From the IMG/VR virus record IMGVR_UViG_3300044700_000257, positions 1 through 44,662 of that record: a DNA stretch of 44,662 nt. One strand, written 5' to 3'. Origin of the DNA: a virus. The position numbers and the translations under genes were made by a program. The notes below the pieces were generated by a model. It was not told where the DNA came from, made no database searches, and saw only the letters and a program-made list of their open reading frames with translations. Below are positions 8,401 through 16,900 of this stretch, in pieces (within the stretch, counting starts at the first letter, position 1; each line of letters opens with the position of its first letter).

Positions 8401-9277
8401 CGCATATATGTTAGGACAAAGAAGTTTTTCTAACCCTGAAGCGGTTAATATTAACGTATTCGCAACTCCGGGTGTTGATTATGTAAACCATTCAGATGTT
8501 GTTGAGTACGCAATTGATATGATTGAAAATGACAGAGCTGACTCAATCTATATCTGTACAACACCTGATTCTCAAATGTTTACACCTACATTTAGTCCTG
8601 AAGATTTAATTTACCCTCAAGAGGCGGTAGATAACTTAGAAGGAACAGGTATTGATTCTAACTACACTGCAACATATTACCCTTGGGTATTAACGAGAGA
8701 TAGTGTTAATAATACTCAAATTTATTTACCACCAACAGCTGAGGTTACAAGAAACTTAGCATTAACCGATAACATCGCGTTCCCTTGGTTCGCAGCGGCA
8801 GGTTACACAAGAGGTATCGTAAATGCGGTTAAGGCACGTAAGAAATTAACTCAAGAAGATAGAGACGTTCTTTACAGTGGTAGAATTAACCCAATCGCAA
8901 CATTCTCTGACGTAGGTACAGTAATTTGGGGTAACAAAACTCTTCAAATTAGAGAGTCTGCATTAGACAGAATAAACGTAAGAAGATTGTTATTACAAGC
9001 TCGTAAGTTAATTTCAGCGGTTTCAGTGAGATTGTTGTTCGAACAAAACGACCAAAAAGTAAGACAAGATTTCTTAAATGCGGTTAACCCTATCTTAGAT
9101 TCAATCAGAAGAGACAGAGGTCTTTATGATTTCCGAGTAACAGTTTCATCAGACGCAGCTGATTTAGATAGAAATCAAATGACAGGTAAGATTTACATCA
9201 AACCAACTAAATCATTAGAGTTCATTGATATCACATTCTACATCACACCAACAGGGGCATCGTTTGAAAATATATAA
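5417..9277 (+). CDS. Tail sheath protein (gp18-like), enlarged
   Basis: This 1286-residue protein forms the contractile sheath. The N-terminus (FVSPGVYTSEVDLS, then GIVGETLKGPAFEP and FDEFSTFFGG) is typical of T4 gp18-family sheaths. The C-terminus (RRLLLQARKLISAVSVRLLFEQND to the end) is the conserved domain that packs on the tube and links neighbouring subunits. T4 gp18 has about 660 residues, so roughly 600 extra residues are inserted between the two conserved ends. Around residues 314-380 the insert has GGSGYSNGTDV and AGTGYQVGDIINVAGG, a glycine-rich beta motif seen in surface-exposed phage domains. The inserts probably face outward on the sheath. It is followed by a strong terminator, as expected for a very highly expressed gene. 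Confidence 0.95.
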   Translation: MATNSKVFVSPGVYTSEVDLSFVAQSVGVTTLGIVGETLKGPAFEPIFIRNFDEFSTFFGGTSPEKFVNTQIPKYEAAYIAKSYLQQSNQLFVTRILGLSGYDAGPSWSIKTIANVDPTTITPMCEPGALQTIDCELVCSNYLNSAFTMTFTGCTNGATTITMTNGASFPPELNAKLNLPFEQFNGDVSTLISQIKTQVFNTMVTPSTSGSSIYYFGAVPNDYYTGNTSNGYSARTDVFEVTNLIEEQINYSDRLNDAWYYAMFDNIGGGQYTGSSFYTYVTGLTQTSSASNCASFYNYSVNGHVASLELTLSGGSGYSNGTDVATTTTGNGEGLTLNTLVNGSGAVTGGTIYSAGTGYQVGDIINVAGGNGQAALVILSITSTNGNINYNTKQIYVYLPDNLLVSPTQIVSSFSACTSNVKIGGVTQVSGVTENDFTTCLTYTLTSADNTVTNDWLVCITNDDACNPATTGTTGSIGTSSITNCFSGTVVGNFVYFDGESYKDYDDLVVTTLRSRGLANYSNDDGAVYEVSGLTQVSLDMSGVYSGVTKNPYSTFLINATGRTGTNYSFETSLSNSDSRYVTKLFGMSNFSKDRTSVPLFVEERYQALLNYAWRKGYIRGLSPDLISLPNARQGNDPSSIGFYLEKYQSPESPWVVSELRGNKVYSLFKFITISDGYAANMEVKVSIANISFGNGTFDVMVRDYFDTDSAPQVIEKFTNCSMDPNQNNYIAKKIGTLDGEYQLNSKYIMVEVNEEAPIDALPCGFDGYNTRTYNGARSPFPIFKTKYDFPGEVIYNPPFGLSSGADDTIRTAGDNVRRTYLGISDTVGYDIDFVNYKGKQLPLDICTAVSGNIWDTKTRGFHMDNRASAITINNTFYEKTLDPQTNKYVMSAITSATTKFYTGNAEFSSDPSNESNPYYRLYARKFTMVVAGGFDGWDIYRDSRTNTDRFALGRSGYLKGSCPSVKYPTATGWGAFKQITVGDNSQDWGNTDYYAYMLGQRSFSNPEAVNINVFATPGVDYVNHSDVVEYAIDMIENDRADSIYICTTPDSQMFTPTFSPEDLIYPQEAVDNLEGTGIDSNYTATYYPWVLTRDSVNNTQIYLPPTAEVTRNLALTDNIAFPWFAAAGYTRGIVNAVKARKKLTQEDRDVLYSGRINPIATFSDVGTVIWGNKTLQIRESALDRINVRRLLLQARKLISAVSVRLLFEQNDQKVRQDFLNAVNPILDSIRRDRGLYDFRVTVSSDAADLDRNQMTGKIYIKPTKSLEFIDITFYITPTGASFENI

Positions 9278-9295
9278 CAAACAACTCTAAAAATA

Positions 9296-9324
9296 AAAAG
9301 GGAGACAAGTTCTCCCTTTTTTTT
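9296..9324 (+). terminator. Rho-independent terminator after the sheath gene
   Basis: A perfect 10-bp stem (AAAAGGGAGA, loop CAAGT, TCTCCCTTTT) is followed by a T run. It lies 18 nt after the sheath stop codon. Confidence 0.92.
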
Positions 9325-9333
9325 ATATAATAA

Positions 9334-9340
9334 TATTTAT
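9334..9340 (+). promoter_or_regulatory. TATTTAT element before the HAD gene
   Basis: TATTTAT on the plus strand lies directly after the sheath terminator and 4 nt before the ATG at 9345, so the transcript may be leaderless. Confidence 0.45.
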
Positions 9341-9344
9341 ATGT

Positions 9345-10301
9345 ATGAGTAATAGAAATTTAATTAAAAAAATTTTAAAAGAGGTTGCTGAAGAAAGAAA
9401 TCTAAGATTATACGCTTTAGATTGGGATGACAATATTTTAGGAATGCCAACTAAAATTTATCTTAAAGATGAAGAGGGTTATTCTATTGGAATGCCGACA
9501 GACCATTTTGCCGAATATAGACATTTAATCGGTAAGGAACCTTTTGAATATGAAGACTCGACAATTGTTGGGTTTGATGAAGACCCGTTTAGAGATTTCA
9601 CACATCCTGAAACATTTTTAAGGGATACGATTAAAGCTGTTAAAAATAATAGGTTTTCCCCAAGTTTTGAGAAATTCAAAGAGACATTAATTTACGCTAA
9701 TCCATTTTCAATTATCACGGCTAGAGGTCATAGTCCGAAAGTAATTAAAAAAGGTGTTAAATTATTTATAGACATTGCATTAACACCGGAAGAAAAACAA
9801 GAAATGATTAGTAACATCAAAGATGTTTTGAACTTTGAAGAAATCGGAGGTTACTACAAAACAGGTGATTTAGACGATTCTCAAATGATTGACGTGTATT
9901 TAGATGAAAAAGGAGAATACTATCCTGTATCGTCAAAAGAATTCGGTCAGAGGTTTAAATTGGACCCAAGTAAAGGTGCGTCTAGTCCGGAACATAATAA
10001 GAAATTAGCATTATCTGACTTTTTAGACCAAGTATATAATAAGGTAGGTAGATTAATTGATAGTGGTAAATATGGTTCTGTTTCATTAGGATTTTCAGAT
10101 GACGACATTAGTAATGTAAGAAGTATGGTTCAACACATAGAAGATGAATTATCAAGAGTTTATCCTGAAATACATTTTGTCGTGAAAGATACTTCTGAAG
10201 GTGGAATGAAAAAGATAGTTATAACTAGACTTAACAATGAGGCAGACTCTGAGTCTTTACTAGAAAATTATATGATTAATAAAATATTAAGCTATTTATA
10301 A
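9345..10301 (+). CDS. HAD-superfamily phosphatase-like protein
   Basis: The 318-residue protein has the four HAD motifs. Motif I is LDWDDN (Asp26 nucleophile and Asp28). Motif II is SIITARG (Thr125). A Lys candidate is in PEHNKKLALSDF (about 219-220), and the acidic motif IV is FSDDD (251-254). Such enzymes remove phosphate from small molecules, proteins or DNA 3' ends; the substrate cannot be read from the sequence. The first 17 residues (LIKKILKEVAEE) are a basic helix with an L-x-E site that could direct packaging into the prohead or the virion (inference). It stands alone as a unit between the terminator after sheath and the tube gene, an odd place for an enzyme. The ATG at 9341 is out of frame and is followed at once by a stop. 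Confidence 0.75.
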   Translation: MSNRNLIKKILKEVAEERNLRLYALDWDDNILGMPTKIYLKDEEGYSIGMPTDHFAEYRHLIGKEPFEYEDSTIVGFDEDPFRDFTHPETFLRDTIKAVKNNRFSPSFEKFKETLIYANPFSIITARGHSPKVIKKGVKLFIDIALTPEEKQEMISNIKDVLNFEEIGGYYKTGDLDDSQMIDVYLDEKGEYYPVSSKEFGQRFKLDPSKGASSPEHNKKLALSDFLDQVYNKVGRLIDSGKYGSVSLGFSDDDISNVRSMVQHIEDELSRVYPEIHFVVKDTSEGGMKKIVITRLNNEADSESLLENYMINKILSYL

Positions 10302-10332
10302 TAAATTAATATATTAAAATAATTAACTAGAA

Positions 10333-10339
10333 TATTTAT
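10333..10339 (+). promoter_or_regulatory. Distal TATTTAT element before the tube gene
   Basis: The first of two plus-strand TATTTAT copies upstream of the tail tube gene, 108 nt before the ATG. The flanks read CTAG-aatatttata-aCTAG, so the element sits inside a short inverted repeat. Confidence 0.35.
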
Positions 10340-10403
10340 AACTAGATTAATAGAATTATAAAAATAAAAAAAATAAAAGTCAATAGAAAAATTATTCAAA
10401 GAC

Positions 10404-10410
10404 TATTTAT
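10404..10410 (+). promoter_or_regulatory. Proximal TATTTAT element before the tube gene
   Basis: TATTTAT on the plus strand, 37 nt before the tube ATG. This is the same spacing as for the sheath gene. Confidence 0.5.
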
Positions 10411-10447
10411 ATACAAAAATAAACATAAAAATTAAAAATAAGATAAG

Positions 10448-10936
10448 ATGGCTGATTTATTAATGAAAATGCCGATACCATATGAACCTAAAAGACAAAA
10501 TAGGTTTATAATGAGGTTTCCTTCAACATTAGGAATTAACGAATGGTTTGTGGAAAGTACGGCTAGACCTAAATTAACTGTTGGAGCAACTGAGATTCAA
10601 TTCTTAAATACTTCAACTTGGGTTGCGGGTCGTTTTAACTGGGGTGAGATAAGTGTTAAATTTAGAGACCCAATCGGACCTTCAGCTTCACAAGCGTTAA
10701 TGGAATGGGTTCGTTTATGTGCGGAATCAGTAACAGGACGTATGGGTTATGCTGCGGGTTATAAGAAAAATATCGACTTAGAACTTTTGGACCCAACAGG
10801 TGTTGTTGTTGAGAAATGGATTTTAGAAGGGGCTTGGTTATCAAGTGTTGACTTTGGTTCGTTAGGTTATAGTACTGATGGTATCGCTGAGATTAATGCG
10901 ACATTAAGACCTGACCGTTGTATTTTAGTATACTAA
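10448..10936 (+). CDS. Tail tube protein (gp19-like)
   Basis: This 162-residue protein almost matches the length of T4 gp19 (163) and has the beta-barrel pattern of tube subunits: RQNRFIMRFPSTLGINEWFVE near the N-terminus, the RPKLTV strand, WVAGRFNWGEISVKFRDP in the middle and ALMEWVRLCAES in the helix. It ends with EINATLRPDRCILVY. Hexameric rings of it form the inner tube through which DNA passes. It forms its own transcription unit between a double TATTTAT leader and a terminator, which fits high-level expression. Confidence 0.93.
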   Translation: MADLLMKMPIPYEPKRQNRFIMRFPSTLGINEWFVESTARPKLTVGATEIQFLNTSTWVAGRFNWGEISVKFRDPIGPSASQALMEWVRLCAESVTGRMGYAAGYKKNIDLELLDPTGVVVEKWILEGAWLSSVDFGSLGYSTDGIAEINATLRPDRCILVY

Positions 10937-10959
10937 TTAAATTATTCAAATATAATTTC

Positions 10960-10992
10960 AATCCACGTAACTTTGTTTGCGTGGATTTTTTT
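10960..10992 (+). terminator. Rho-independent terminator after the tube gene
   Basis: An 8-bp stem, AATCCACG/CGTGGATT, with a 12-nt loop, followed by a T-rich run. It lies 23 nt after the tube stop. Confidence 0.85.
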
Positions 10993-11025
10993 GTTTTATA
11001 CTTTATATAAAATGTATGTAAATTA

Positions 11026-11032
11026 TATTTAA
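11026..11032 (+). promoter_or_regulatory. Variant element TATTTAA before the assembly chaperone gene
   Basis: TATTTAA, one base off the TATTTAT element, lies 15 nt before the ATG at 11048. The spacing fits the main class. Confidence 0.3.
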
Positions 11033-11047
11033 AAAAAAAGATATAAT

Positions 11048-11806
11048 ATGGAAATGGATGAAAATACTTTAAGGGCCGCCACCGAAAATTTAAGTTTACC
11101 GCACGACGTTATTAAATTACCGACTCAAGGTATTTTTTATAAGTCAAAAAAATCATCACTAAAGGTTGGTTATTTGACGGCAACTGATGAAAATTATTTA
11201 ATGAGTAATGATAATAAAGAAAATATTGTAATTTCATTATTAAGAAATAAAATTTATGAACACGATTTAAGACCTGAAGAACTTATCGAAAGTGACGTTG
11301 AGTCTGTTTTAATATTTTTACGTAATTCATCTTTCGGTCCTGAATATAAACTTAATTTGGTTGACCCTAAAACAAATAAATTGTTTGAGCACACCGAGAT
11401 TCTTGATACTTTGGCGTTAAAACAATGTGATTTAAAACCTGATGAAAATGGAACGTTTAGTACTGTCTTACCAAAATCAAATGTTGAGGTAAAATTAAGA
11501 CCGATAACTTTTTATGAATCGGTTGAGTTGGATAAACTTTCCGAAAAATATCCAAAAGGGGTGACCGCACCAATTATTACGCATCGTTTAATGAAAGAGA
11601 TAGTTTCTATTGAAGGAAACTCTGACCTTGGAAACATATCTCAATTTGTTTCGACATTACCTATTATGGATTCAAAACATATTAGAAAAATATTAAGAGA
11701 AAATGTTCCTCAATTGGATTTAAAAAGACAAGTATACGCCCCGTCAGGAGAATTGGTTACATTTAATGTATCCTTTGGGGTGGACTTTTTTCGCCCTTTC
11801 TTCTGA
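11048..11806 (+). CDS. Tail/baseplate hub assembly chaperone, short form (gp26-like)
   Basis: A 252-residue protein that is probably an assembly factor placed, as in many tailed phages, between the tube and the tape-measure gene. It starts with LPHDVIKLPTQGIFYKSKKSSLKVGYLTATDENYLM, the pattern of T4 gp26-family proteins, and its C-terminal half is alpha-helical with a final strand FNVSFGVDFFRPFF. Just before its end it meets an overlapping open frame in the +1 phase, and the run TTT TTT CGC (11786-11794) is a likely site where some ribosomes move forward one base. The short form would end at 11806 and the long form at 11948. The T4 gp26 assignment rests on pattern and position. Confidence 0.65.
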   Translation: MEMDENTLRAATENLSLPHDVIKLPTQGIFYKSKKSSLKVGYLTATDENYLMSNDNKENIVISLLRNKIYEHDLRPEELIESDVESVLIFLRNSSFGPEYKLNLVDPKTNKLFEHTEILDTLALKQCDLKPDENGTFSTVLPKSNVEVKLRPITFYESVELDKLSEKYPKGVTAPIITHRLMKEIVSIEGNSDLGNISQFVSTLPIMDSKHIRKILRENVPQLDLKRQVYAPSGELVTFNVSFGVDFFRPFF

Positions 11807-11948
11807 TTATGGAAAAAATTTAATAGAAGAATATTATTTAATGTCAAAAATATTAAGGACACAATATTCTGAATTCCTGAAAATCCCTACTTACATACGA
11901 AAATATATCATAGATAGAATAATTGAAGATAATACACCAAAGACTTAA
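11766..11948 (+). CDS. Frameshift extension of the assembly chaperone (gp51-like)
   Basis: This open frame, +1 relative to the chaperone gene, overlaps its last 41 bases. If entered by a +1 shift at 11786-11792, it adds ALSSDYGKNLIEEYYLMSKI and a helical tail ending YSEFLKIPTYIRKYIIDRII, giving a product of about 299 residues. The IPTYIRKYIIDRI pattern resembles the short second protein found after tail-assembly chaperones, analogous to the T part of lambda G-GT or to T4 gp51. Alternatively the ATG at 11766 could start a separate 60-residue protein. Codon use is normal for this genome, so the frame is likely expressed. Confidence 0.6.
   Translation: MYPLGWTFFALSSDYGKNLIEEYYLMSKILRTQYSEFLKIPTYIRKYIIDRIIEDNTPKT
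11786..11794 (+). promoter_or_regulatory. Candidate +1 programmed frameshift site TTT TTT CGC
   Basis: In the chaperone frame the P-site codon is TTT and the A-site codon is CGC, which is scarce in this AT-rich genome. A one-base forward slip changes TTT to TTC, a better match for tRNA-Phe, and puts the ribosome into the second frame (GCC CTT). A -2 slip on the same six Ts would reach the same frame. A sequencing error in the T run is the main alternative. Confidence 0.5.
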
Positions 11949-11967
11949 ATTACGTCTTTGGTGTATT
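11931..11967 (+). terminator. Strong hairpin after the chaperone genes
   Basis: A perfect 14-bp stem, AATACACCAAAGAC/GTCTTTGGTGTATT, with a 9-nt loop. It includes the stop codon of the frameshift extension. The T tract after it is short and runs into a TATTTAT element, so termination may be partial. Confidence 0.75.
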
Positions 11968-11970
11968 TAT
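11964..11970 (+). promoter_or_regulatory. TATTTAT element before the tape-measure gene
   Basis: TATTTAT on the plus strand, 18 nt before the tape-measure ATG, overlapping the 3' arm of the preceding hairpin. Confidence 0.45.
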
Positions 11971-11988
11971 TTATAAAACATATTAATT

Positions 11989-13902
11989 ATGGGAACAGGT
12001 GATGAAGAATCAGTTGGTGGTATTAGCGAAGGTATGGCGGGAACCGCTAAAACTGTAAAAGAGGTTTTAGATTATAATACATCCATTGCGGGTATTATGA
12101 AAGAAGTGAATGCTTCAGAAGAGTCTTGGCATAATATATCAAGATATGCGGGTTTAACCCGTGAATCGGCGGTTGGTGTTAAAAAGTTTATGAATGATGC
12201 GTATTCCGATGTTGCAAAACTAGGTGGTTCTATGCAAGATATAGAAGATATGCACTTGGGGTTAATGAAGGCAACGGGTAGGAACATTTTATTAGCCACT
12301 GATTACCAAGATGACTTATTTGCTGCGGCTCAAGTTGCGGGAACATCAACTGATAGTTTAACTAAAGCCTTTGTCGATGCGGGTTATAGTGTTTATAACA
12401 TTGGTGAAGAAATGAATAGTGTTTTTAACACTGCTCGTGAGATGGGGGTGAGTTTAAATAAAGTTTCCGAACAAGTTTTATCAAATATGGATAAACTTGA
12501 CGAACATAATTTCCAAGGTGGTGTTGAAGGATTAGCTAAAATGGCAGCAACATCCGCAACATTACGTGTTGATATGGGAACAATGATGGGTATTGTTGAC
12601 AAAGCGTTTGACCCTGAAGGTGCTATTAAAATGGCGTCAGCATTCCAAAGATTAGGTGTTACTCAAAGTGAATTATTAGACCCTCTTAAATTAATGAATA
12701 TGTCTATGAACGACCCGGAACAATTTACTAAGTCAATTGGTGAAATGGGTAAATCTTTGACAGATTTAGATAAAAAAGGTAATGTTAGAATAGCTCCTGG
12801 TAGTATTCGAAAAATGAAACAATTGGCGGGGGAAATGGGTATATCGACCGGTGAATTAGCTAAAATGTCTAAAGCCGCGAAAGAAGCTGAGATTAAAATG
12901 CAGAAGATTCAATTCCCAAGTGATATGAATATTTCTGAAGAACAAAAACAATTGTTAACGAATGTTTCACAAATGAAAGACGGTGAAATTAAGATTCGAA
13001 CTAAGAGTGGTGATTTAGAAGATATAAATAAAGTTCTTAAAGATGTTGGTGGTGATAAGGATAAATTAAAAGAATTAATGGAGGCTAATACTCCAAAAAC
13101 AACTGAAGACTTATTACGTGAATCTAATACATACGCACAAGAACAAACAAACGCAATAAACGCATTAAGAGGTAAAACAGGAAAAGCGATTGCGTCAAGT
13201 AGTACTACTGAAAAATTTTTAGATGCTGAAACTCAATTAGTTAAGGGTGTTGCAAATACATTTGATAAAGCATTGAATATATCAAGTATCAGAAAAGGGT
13301 TTGATGATAATGTTGGTGGTATAACATCGGCTTTAGCTAAATTAGCGACAGGTGAAGGTTCTATGACTGATGTATCAAACGCATTTAAAGATGCGGTTAC
13401 AAAGACCGGTGAAGGTCTAACTAAAGTTTATGATGATGTTAAAAAATATGGTAGTGAAGAGACCGAAAAAATTATGGGTGGTAAAAATGAGTATGCTAAA
13501 GCGGTTGTTACCATTTTAGATAAATTTGTTGAGTACGCCGGTAAAGTTGAAAAAGTTGATTTAGATTTAGTTGATAATAAAAAAACCTCAACATTAAAAG
13601 AAATATCTGAACCTACATTAACTAAAATAAATCCATCAACATCAAATGATATTTTGAGAGACGTTTCTGTTGGGTCAGGTGTTAGTCAACCTGATTTAAC
13701 TAAAATATTAGAAGAAACAAGTAAATACAATAATATTACTGGTAAATTAGAACTTGAATTGAAAATTAACGCACCTTCGGGTATGGATACAAAACAATTG
13801 GAGATTATGTTAAGAGACCCTAAAGTTCGTGAGGCGGTTATAAATACGATACACGCAGCTAAAACTAATGACGGGGCTAAAGGATATTTGGGAAGAAAAT
13901 AA
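11989..13902 (+). CDS. Tape measure protein
   Basis: The 637-residue protein is almost all helix, with recurring Gly/Ala/Met-rich segments (GGISEGMAGTAKTVKEVLDY, GGVEGLAKMAATSATLRVD, GKSLTDLDKK) and very few aromatic residues, as in tail tape measures. It sets tail length and is thought to leave through the tube during infection. T4 gp29 is about 590 residues, so tail length should be similar. Its place right after the assembly chaperone and its frameshifted extension is the standard order. I see no strong transmembrane segment, which differs from many tape measures. The last 100 residues contain a small beta/alpha domain (GKLELELKINAPSGMDTKQLEIMLRDPKVREAV), probably the part that docks on the hub. 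Confidence 0.8.
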   Translation: MGTGDEESVGGISEGMAGTAKTVKEVLDYNTSIAGIMKEVNASEESWHNISRYAGLTRESAVGVKKFMNDAYSDVAKLGGSMQDIEDMHLGLMKATGRNILLATDYQDDLFAAAQVAGTSTDSLTKAFVDAGYSVYNIGEEMNSVFNTAREMGVSLNKVSEQVLSNMDKLDEHNFQGGVEGLAKMAATSATLRVDMGTMMGIVDKAFDPEGAIKMASAFQRLGVTQSELLDPLKLMNMSMNDPEQFTKSIGEMGKSLTDLDKKGNVRIAPGSIRKMKQLAGEMGISTGELAKMSKAAKEAEIKMQKIQFPSDMNISEEQKQLLTNVSQMKDGEIKIRTKSGDLEDINKVLKDVGGDKDKLKELMEANTPKTTEDLLRESNTYAQEQTNAINALRGKTGKAIASSSTTEKFLDAETQLVKGVANTFDKALNISSIRKGFDDNVGGITSALAKLATGEGSMTDVSNAFKDAVTKTGEGLTKVYDDVKKYGSEETEKIMGGKNEYAKAVVTILDKFVEYAGKVEKVDLDLVDNKKTSTLKEISEPTLTKINPSTSNDILRDVSVGSGVSQPDLTKILEETSKYNNITGKLELELKINAPSGMDTKQLEIMLRDPKVREAVINTIHAAKTNDGAKGYLGRK

Positions 13903-13911
13903 AAAACATTC

Positions 13912-13918
13912 TATTTAT
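13912..13918 (+). promoter_or_regulatory. TATTTAT element before the large baseplate gene
   Basis: TATTTAT on the plus strand, 19 nt before the ATG at 13938, in a 35-nt intergenic gap with no other signal. Confidence 0.45.
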
Positions 13919-13937
13919 AATATAAAAGAAATAAGTA

Positions 13938-16900
13938 ATGCCGAATAGTACACTATCATTTGCTTCATCTTCATCGTTTAGAGATGCGTTAATGGCTAAA
14001 AATTTAGCCACATACAGTGTGACAGGTGTGTATACACCACCTGCAGGACCACTAAATTATGAAATTATTTTGAGTCAATCACCTGTGGTTGATTCTCCTA
14101 ATGGTTTAATAGCAAATGACCCATTCGCAGATAATTTATATCCTTTAAATTCATTTGGACCTGATGGTGGTTTTGATAAAACAATTAGTTTTAACGGACC
14201 ATTATTACCTGTAATTCCAAATCAAGGACCCTACGCACCACTTCAAAGTTCTGTGTTAACTAGTGGTGGTTTATATTTAAATATTTTACCCACATCCCCA
14301 TTAATACAAAACAAGTTTATTCCACTTACAGGGAATTATCAATATGTTGTTAATGTTGGGGACATTCAAAATAATAATAAATTATTTTTACCGTATGTGT
14401 TAGATAACACGGTAACACCGGCAACTTACATAGCGTCGTTATATACACCTTATGATATCTTATTATCAACAGACCCGACAGGTAGTGATGGTAAATTATC
14501 TAATGATTCTTATTTAGCGAAGATAGGTGCTAAACAATTAAGTTTCTTATTTCAAGAACGAGTTAATTTTGAAATATATCAAAATACTGTAGGTGCGGTT
14601 AATTTACAATCATTATCAGACCCGTTTGAAGCGAGTTTATTAGCCTCAGGTAAGGAACCTTTAATTTATCGTAATTGGAGAATTACAGTTCCCGAATCAC
14701 CTGTTACCGCAGCGTTTGATTTTGCGACAAGAATATCGGGGGCTTATTGGCCTGTTTCATTTATACCTGGTGATTATTTTGATGAAAATACTAAAGGTGG
14801 TATTGAAACTCAACAAACCTCAAATGCTTTAAATGTTGTAAATCAATTAACAGGTGGGTTTTTAGGTCCGATATTAAATGTGAAGAGAAATCCTTCACAA
14901 ATATTTTTGGCGAATACAGGTAACGGTCAAAGGTCGGTATTGTTTAACAATATTGAGTTAAATAGATATCAACCGGGTTATAAAAAAGATTTTGGTGGTA
15001 TATTAGGTATTGCTCAAGCGGTTGTTAATTTAGCTGCTAGTTTGATTAATAACAATGGTACGTTATCAGGTGGTTATTATGTTGGTAGTGTAAATTCAGA
15101 ACCAAGTACGATAACATCACCTTCTGAGGCGATACCTGTTAATCCTTATGGGGAACAAGTTGAAAGTCCTGTTTATGGACCGTCCGAATTAGGTATATTG
15201 TTTGAAGGTAACCAAAATGATTTAAATTTTGGATTAGCGGGTAAATCATTAACAGATGGTGGTGGTATTGATGGTGGTTTAGTTTGGGTTTCCCCAAAAT
15301 ACAAATCAAACGCGGGGTATAAAGCAACACCGGGTGGGGGTTCAGGCTCTAAAGACGAACAATTCAATGAGATTTCAAGTAACTTTCAAAAAGCCGAATC
15401 GTCAGCAATTGATTTTAAAGAGAATTCGATATTAGACAATACTCAAAGATTAATTGATTCGGCGGATAACGTATCGGGTATTAATAGATTAAAACATGTT
15501 GGTAATGCGATGAATCAAGTTAGTAAAGTCTTTAACGATGGTTACAAAGAAATGACTAAAGGTTCTATGGTATTATCATATAAAGATAATACTGATGGTT
15601 CTCAACAAGGTATGGAATATTGTCGTGTATTTACAAAAGATACTCCATATTACACTTACGCTGATTTACAAAAAACAGATGGTATTACGACATCGGGAAG
15701 ACGTTTTACATATTCTGTTTTAGATAACACATATAACCTTAATATTGCCCCATTAAAAGGTGTGGATTCAACAAATATCATACCTGACGATGCTAGTGGC
15801 AAAGGGGGTCACGTTAAAAAATATATGTTCTCGATTGAGAACTTAGCTTGGAGAACATCAAGTAGACCTGGGTTTACTTATGATGATTTACCTGTTTGTG
15901 AAAGAGGGCCAAATGGTGGTAGAGTTATGTGGTTTCCACCGTATAATTTAACATTTAATGATACTAGTCAGGCGGATTGGGGTCAAGCGGTTTTCTTAGG
16001 TAGACCTGAACCAATTTATACTTATAAAAGTACGAGTAGAACAGGTTCATTAACTTGGAAAATAATTGTTGACCACCCGTCAGTTATGAATACGGTTGTT
16101 GAAAAACAATTAAAAGGTGCGTCTAAAGAACGAATAGAATCTATTATTGATTCGTTTTTTGCGGGATGTGTTAAATATGATATCTATGAATTAGCGATTA
16201 AATTTAATACTTTAAGTGTTAGTGATTTGTACACTTATCAAGAAATTTTAAGTAATCCGAGATTGACGGATGTTGAAACAGTATCACAAATAAATAAAGA
16301 AATACCAAAAGGAGCGTCAAATAATAGTGGTACGCAGGCTGGTGACGTTTCAACTAACAATGAAAAGAAACAAACAGAACCTGATAGTTCTATTAAAACT
16401 TTTGAGGATAAATATTTAGATTTTGCCTTCTATTTTGAAAACGATATACCGGGTAAAAACCCTGATACAACAACGTCGGCAAAATACGATGAAATTTATG
16501 ATACTTACATCAGCCCAACGAATATTGAAAAATATAAAAAGAATGCTGAGAGTGTTTTTAAACCAGGTGATGTTAATCTTAATGTGAGTGGTTTTTTTGA
16601 AAGTGTTGTGAAAGGTAATTACAATAAAATTGCTGGTGGTGATAAAGATAATTTTATTACAGATGCTTATGATATTTTATCTAAAGGGTTGGGTACTATT
16701 ACTATTACTATGGAAGGTTCAGCATCTGCGGTTGCGTCACCCGCTTATAATAAAAAACTATCCGATAGACGTATAGATTCTGTTAAAAATTTCTTAAAAA
16801 GTAAAACTATAGGGACAAAAAATTTAGGTGAATTTTTTGACAAAGGTTTAATTAAGATTGTTAATGAAACGGGTAATGGTGAAGAGATTGTGATACCTAA

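Larger units (their letters stand above)
10302..10447. other. AT-rich intergenic leader of the tail tube gene
   Basis: This stretch is almost entirely A and T, with no open frame. It holds two TATTTAT elements 71 nt apart and no convincing terminator. It is the longest leader in the tail region and precedes the second-most abundant tail protein. Confidence 0.5.
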
